From positions 1-8,782 of the forward strand of contig WFXT01000280.1 in NCBI GenBank assembly GCA_015490475.1: a stretch of 8,782 nt of DNA, written 5' to 3'. The DNA comes from Bacteroidota bacterium. Lineage in GTDB: Bacteria > Bacteroidota > Bacteroidia > JAADEI01. The notes under the pieces were generated by a model. It saw nothing but the letters and a program-made list of their open reading frames with translations. It did no database searches and had not been told where the DNA came from. The position numbers were made by a program, and so were the translations under genes. This document shows, piece after piece, positions 6,113 through 8,782 of this stretch (within the stretch, counting starts at the first letter, position 1; the number at the start of each line of letters is the position of its first letter).

Positions 6113-7078
6113 ATGAGGTGTATTAAAATTTGGTTGGTAAAAATTTTTATTGTGTGTCTGATTTCTGATTTGGGAATTAAAGCACAAAACACGGAAAAAC
6201 GTATTATTCCAGCAAGGAGAAATGGAGTGGGTTTTCAAGTTGGTATGTTGTCGGCAATAGTCAATTTCACTTCTGAATATATGTCATATGAAGGCTTATC
6301 ATCTTATAATCTTGCAGGTTTATGGTTCAAAGTAAGACCTTTGCCTGCTATTTTTATAGCTGTAGATAGGAATGCCGATGTTGAGGGAGCACAACGGTTT
6401 TACTTTTATGTTCCTCTCGTTATTAAAAGGCGCTTGCTAATTGAGGGAGAAGTGGCTTATCTAAAAGGATTTAAAATGAAAGATTTGTTAACAGATAGAG
6501 AAATTGAATTTCCAAACTTTAAATCTGCTCGCATATTAGGTAGTGCAACTTTATTTCTAAATTCTAATAAGTTCAGCTGGAAACATGCATTTAATTTTGG
6601 AGAGCGTCAAATCAGAAGTGGCGGAACGTGGGCATTAGGAGGAGACATGGGACTTTATTCTCTAAATACAGGGCGACCCATCCCTCTGGTATTAAATGAT
6701 TCTTCTGTAGTTCCTTTTAAAGAGATATCTATTTTGTTTCTTGATGGTTTCTTTGGCGGATACTATAACTGGATTGTAAAGGTATGGCAAAAAATGGGAA
6801 AGACAAGAATTTTGGGTACAGGGGTAAGCTTGTTGTTAGGCGTTAGTGCTCAACTGGGTGGTGTAACCATAGGGAATAAAGAATATCCTACTGGAAGGGT
6901 TGAAATGTTCGGTTTCGCCAGTTTTAGCATACACTTTCTTTACACTACTGATAGATGGATTTTTAGAATTTATGCCCTTACTCGCAGACATACGCTCTCA
7001 CCTGCCAAACTCTTGACTATTAATAATCGTTGGAGTTCAGGAGCATTGCAAATAATTTACCTCTTTGGGAAGACGTAG
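6113..7078 (+). CDS. Secreted DUF4421-like protein, predicted outer-membrane beta-barrel
   Basis: This 321-residue protein begins with a signal peptide: basic start, hydrophobic stretch about 6-20, and a probable signal-peptidase I cut after Ala24 (GIKA/Q). The cysteine at 15 is not in a lipobox. The mature part alternates short amphipathic strands rich in Gly, Phe, Tyr and Trp with turns, as expected of an outer-membrane barrel. Residues 135-182 carry the pattern I associate with DUF4421: a strand ending FLNSNKFSW, then HAFNFGERQIRSGGTWALGG. Further matches are GGYYNWIV (215-222) and LGTGVSLLLG (234-243). The function of DUF4421 is unknown and none is assigned. The gene is divergent from tetR and is the most obvious candidate target of that regulator. 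The ATG at 6113 is chosen because it gives the signal peptide. No Shine-Dalgarno sequence is seen, and no promoter is convincing at a normal distance. Secretion is well supported; the family call is moderately supported. Confidence 0.68.
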   Translation: MRCIKIWLVKIFIVCLISDLGIKAQNTEKRIIPARRNGVGFQVGMLSAIVNFTSEYMSYEGLSSYNLAGLWFKVRPLPAIFIAVDRNADVEGAQRFYFYVPLVIKRRLLIEGEVAYLKGFKMKDLLTDREIEFPNFKSARILGSATLFLNSNKFSWKHAFNFGERQIRSGGTWALGGDMGLYSLNTGRPIPLVLNDSSVVPFKEISILFLDGFFGGYYNWIVKVWQKMGKTRILGTGVSLLLGVSAQLGGVTIGNKEYPTGRVEMFGFASFSIHFLYTTDRWIFRIYALTRRHTLSPAKLLTINNRWSSGALQIIYLFGKT

Positions 7079-7129
7079 GATATTATAAGTGCAATCTATT
7101 GTTTCACACGATTTAAACCTTTAGTTTAA

Positions 7130-7137
7130 TACTTTCG
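7130..7137 (+). promoter_or_regulatory. Weak -7-like element before the right-edge gene
   Basis: TACTTTCG matches TAnnTTTG at five of the six fixed positions and would give a leader of about 20 bases before the ATG at 7162. No -33 element is seen at the right spacing. The 83-base gap 7079-7161 holds nothing else firm, and read-through from the DUF4421-like gene is equally possible. Confidence 0.22.
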
Positions 7138-7161
7138 TTCTGTTGTTTGAAAGTTGACAAT

Positions 7162-8782
7162 ATGAAGTGTAAAAAAATAATAAGAGGTTTGAAAAACGCT
7201 TCAAAACAAGACGTCCCATCTATTGATGCCCTTAATAAATTATTGAAAAATACTTTGCCTTCTCAATTTCCTAAAAACTTCTTGCGTGATTTAATTCTTT
7301 CCATGGATAGAGGAGAGCGTAGATTTTTTGCATTAAAGTTGAAGAGATATAACAAAAAGGATAAGGATGCCGTTGCTGTCGCAAAATTGTATGAAATTCT
7401 CAGTAGGCATGCTTCGCCATATAGGGACGAGTTAGAAGTTTTGCGTCAATATGCTAAAGACATGTCGCATCTGGAACAGGTAAGACAGAGACTTATTAAA
7501 ATGATACTTTTTGCCCTTGTGGAATATAGATATATGAAACAACATAAAAATCTGTTTATTTCTGTTGCTGAAACTACTGAGTTGTTGCGTAAAAGACACA
7601 TTTCTGCATCCGAAGTATTATTAAAGCGAGTATTGGCTGACTTTAGAAATGCTAAAAATCCTTTGTATCAACTTATGCTTATTGATAGATTTCTGGAGAT
7701 TACTTTTCAAGCGGGAGTTCGTGTAGATAAAGAACAAGGTGCTTATGAACAAATTTTTTCCTCTGCGACCGATATTTTTCTTAATGCTGTGGAAAATATG
7801 CAAAAGCGTTATGCTATATTAAACAATTTTTATGATGTTTTAAGGTTCATTTCAGAGAAAAGTTTTCCTGTCTCTAAGGTTGCTATCGGAGAAATGGATA
7901 AATGTTTGCTGGATGTTATTGGTGAGTATTTGAAACTTGATTGTTCTGTTATGGAAAACCAAGTTTTGCTTGCACGATTGTTACAATTTGCCTTACTCTT
8001 TAAATTAATGAATAGTGCAGAAGCATTGTTTACTAAACTGAACCTTGAATATGATTTGTCAAATGCCGAAAAGTTAAAAGATAAATTAAAACAAAGAGAA
8101 ATTTTTCCTGAAACTGCTGTTACTTTGATTGATTGGTATGTGCATACAAACTCTTTGAATGTAGCCTTTGAGACTGCTTCCGCCATAATTGATGTGTTTA
8201 ATGAACATAGCTTTTCTAGTGATTTTAAAATTGCGTATCTGTTGGAAGCTTATACAAAGGCAATCCCTGTTGGATGGTATATCGGCAAACTTGACAGAGT
8301 TATTGAATTTGTTGAAGATGGTGAATACCTTTTAAGTATTGCAGACGACAAAGGCTTGTATTCTGCTTCCATGTATTATGACATTGCCAAACGGCTTTTC
8401 CTAATACAAAGTGCCGTTTCATACGTTGCCACAGGAAATGTTAGATTTGCTAAGAAAATAATAGATAAACGTTCCTTTAAAGGTGAAATTTATTATAATA
8501 AAGGGTTTAAATTGTTGGGGCTTATAGCAAGCTTTATCGTATATGTGGAAAGTGATGACTTAAGTGCCCTTCAACGAACTATTAATGAACTATATGATAT
8601 AGGAAAAGAAGTTTTTGCAGATGGTTCAATTACCGAGCTTGTCAATATTTTAGAAGCCCTGTTTGTATATAATGAAAAAGCATACCTGAAAGAGAAGCTT
8701 GTAAAGGCTTATGAAATTTTGAGAGATTTGAAGAATAAAGACCCACTATTTGATAACGTTGTATATCACACAGCATTTATGC
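7162..8782 (+). CDS. Uncharacterised helix-rich protein, 3' end outside window
   Basis: From the ATG at 7162 the frame stays open for 540 codons without a stop and leaves the window, so the protein is longer than 540 residues. An in-frame stop at 7114 limits the start; TTG 7147 is the only alternative seen. There is no signal peptide or membrane helix, so it is probably cytoplasmic. Nearly the whole sequence looks alpha-helical, with repeated Leu, Ala, Lys and Glu spacing suggestive of a helical-repeat (TPR-like) solenoid, though I see no clean TPR consensus. The N-terminal part has LRDLILSMDRGERRFFALKLKR (41-62, in two helices) and LIKMILFALVEYR (111-123). This resembles the start of uncharacterised Bacteroidota proteins that read SLTKSEKRYFKL followed by LYNLILKSLR. 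That similarity is from memory and is not proof. It follows the DUF4421-like gene by 83 bases. Leucine is mostly TTG, TTA or CTT, and the gene looks more AT-rich than the genes left of 5300. Confidence 0.85.
   Translation, partial: MKCKKIIRGLKNASKQDVPSIDALNKLLKNTLPSQFPKNFLRDLILSMDRGERRFFALKLKRYNKKDKDAVAVAKLYEILSRHASPYRDELEVLRQYAKDMSHLEQVRQRLIKMILFALVEYRYMKQHKNLFISVAETTELLRKRHISASEVLLKRVLADFRNAKNPLYQLMLIDRFLEITFQAGVRVDKEQGAYEQIFSSATDIFLNAVENMQKRYAILNNFYDVLRFISEKSFPVSKVAIGEMDKCLLDVIGEYLKLDCSVMENQVLLARLLQFALLFKLMNSAEALFTKLNLEYDLSNAEKLKDKLKQREIFPETAVTLIDWYVHTNSLNVAFETASAIIDVFNEHSFSSDFKIAYLLEAYTKAIPVGWYIGKLDRVIEFVEDGEYLLSIADDKGLYSASMYYDIAKRLFLIQSAVSYVATGNVRFAKKIIDKRSFKGEIYYNKGFKLLGLIASFIVYVESDDLSALQRTINELYDIGKEVFADGSITELVNILEALFVYNEKAYLKEKLVKAYEILRDLKNKDPLFDNVVYHTAFM

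Noticed and set aside
7113..7129. Small AT-rich hairpin (TTAAAC / GTTTAA) after the DUF4421-like gene
   Set aside because: It has a six-pair stem with only one G-C pair and no T-run after it, so it is not a convincing terminator.
7621..8186. Minus-strand open frames of 60 and 118 codons (7621-7803, 7830-8186)
   Set aside because: They lie antisense inside a continuous 540-codon + strand frame with coherent helical protein sequence, and have no recognisable motifs.
1..8782. CRISPR array, tRNA, rRNA, insertion sequence or phage genes
   Set aside because: No regularly spaced repeats, RNA gene signatures, transposase motifs or terminal repeats were seen on reading both strands.

Overview
The window reads as chromosomal DNA of a member of the Bacteroidota. 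Four things point there. The topoisomerase I lacks C-terminal zinc ribbons. The aminopeptidase P and TetR proteins look like the forms in that phylum. A secreted protein resembles DUF4421, a largely Bacteroidota family. Two well-placed promoter elements match the Bacteroidota -7 consensus TAnnTTTG, and start codons mostly lack Shine-Dalgarno sequences. No mobile element, CRISPR array, tRNA or rRNA was seen. Both ends cut through genes.

Left part (1-2286, + strand): the catalytic C-terminal portion of DNA topoisomerase I. It is followed, with a 43-base overlap, by a divergent SirB1-like (transglutaminase-fold) protein. This unit converges on the next one, and the two stop codons overlap with no room for a terminator.

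Middle (2283-5309, - strand): a compact five-gene unit transcribed rplU, rpmA, pepP, pssA, purS. It encodes two 50S ribosomal proteins (L21, L27), Xaa-Pro aminopeptidase P, phosphatidylserine synthase and the small PurS subunit of the purine enzyme FGAM synthase. The last three genes are joined by ATGA stop/start overlaps, so they are probably translated in a coupled way. A TAACTTTG promoter box lies in front of rplU. It sits in the loop of a long inverted repeat whose proximal arm contains the rplU start codon.

Right part (5379-8782): a TetR-family regulator on the - strand and, divergent from it, a secreted predicted beta-barrel protein (DUF4421-like) on the + strand. A perfect 6-2-6 palindrome just upstream of tetR, next to its probable promoter, is a candidate operator. 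After an 83-base gap comes a long reading frame that is open for 540 codons and runs off the window. It encodes a helix-rich, probably cytoplasmic protein without a firm family assignment. The two + strand genes look more AT-rich than the housekeeping genes to the left.

Nothing here is clearly a new defence or mobile system. The less ordinary points are the rplU start-codon inverted repeat, the solitary purS in a mixed housekeeping operon, the TetR/DUF4421 divergon, and the uncharacterised helical protein at the right edge.
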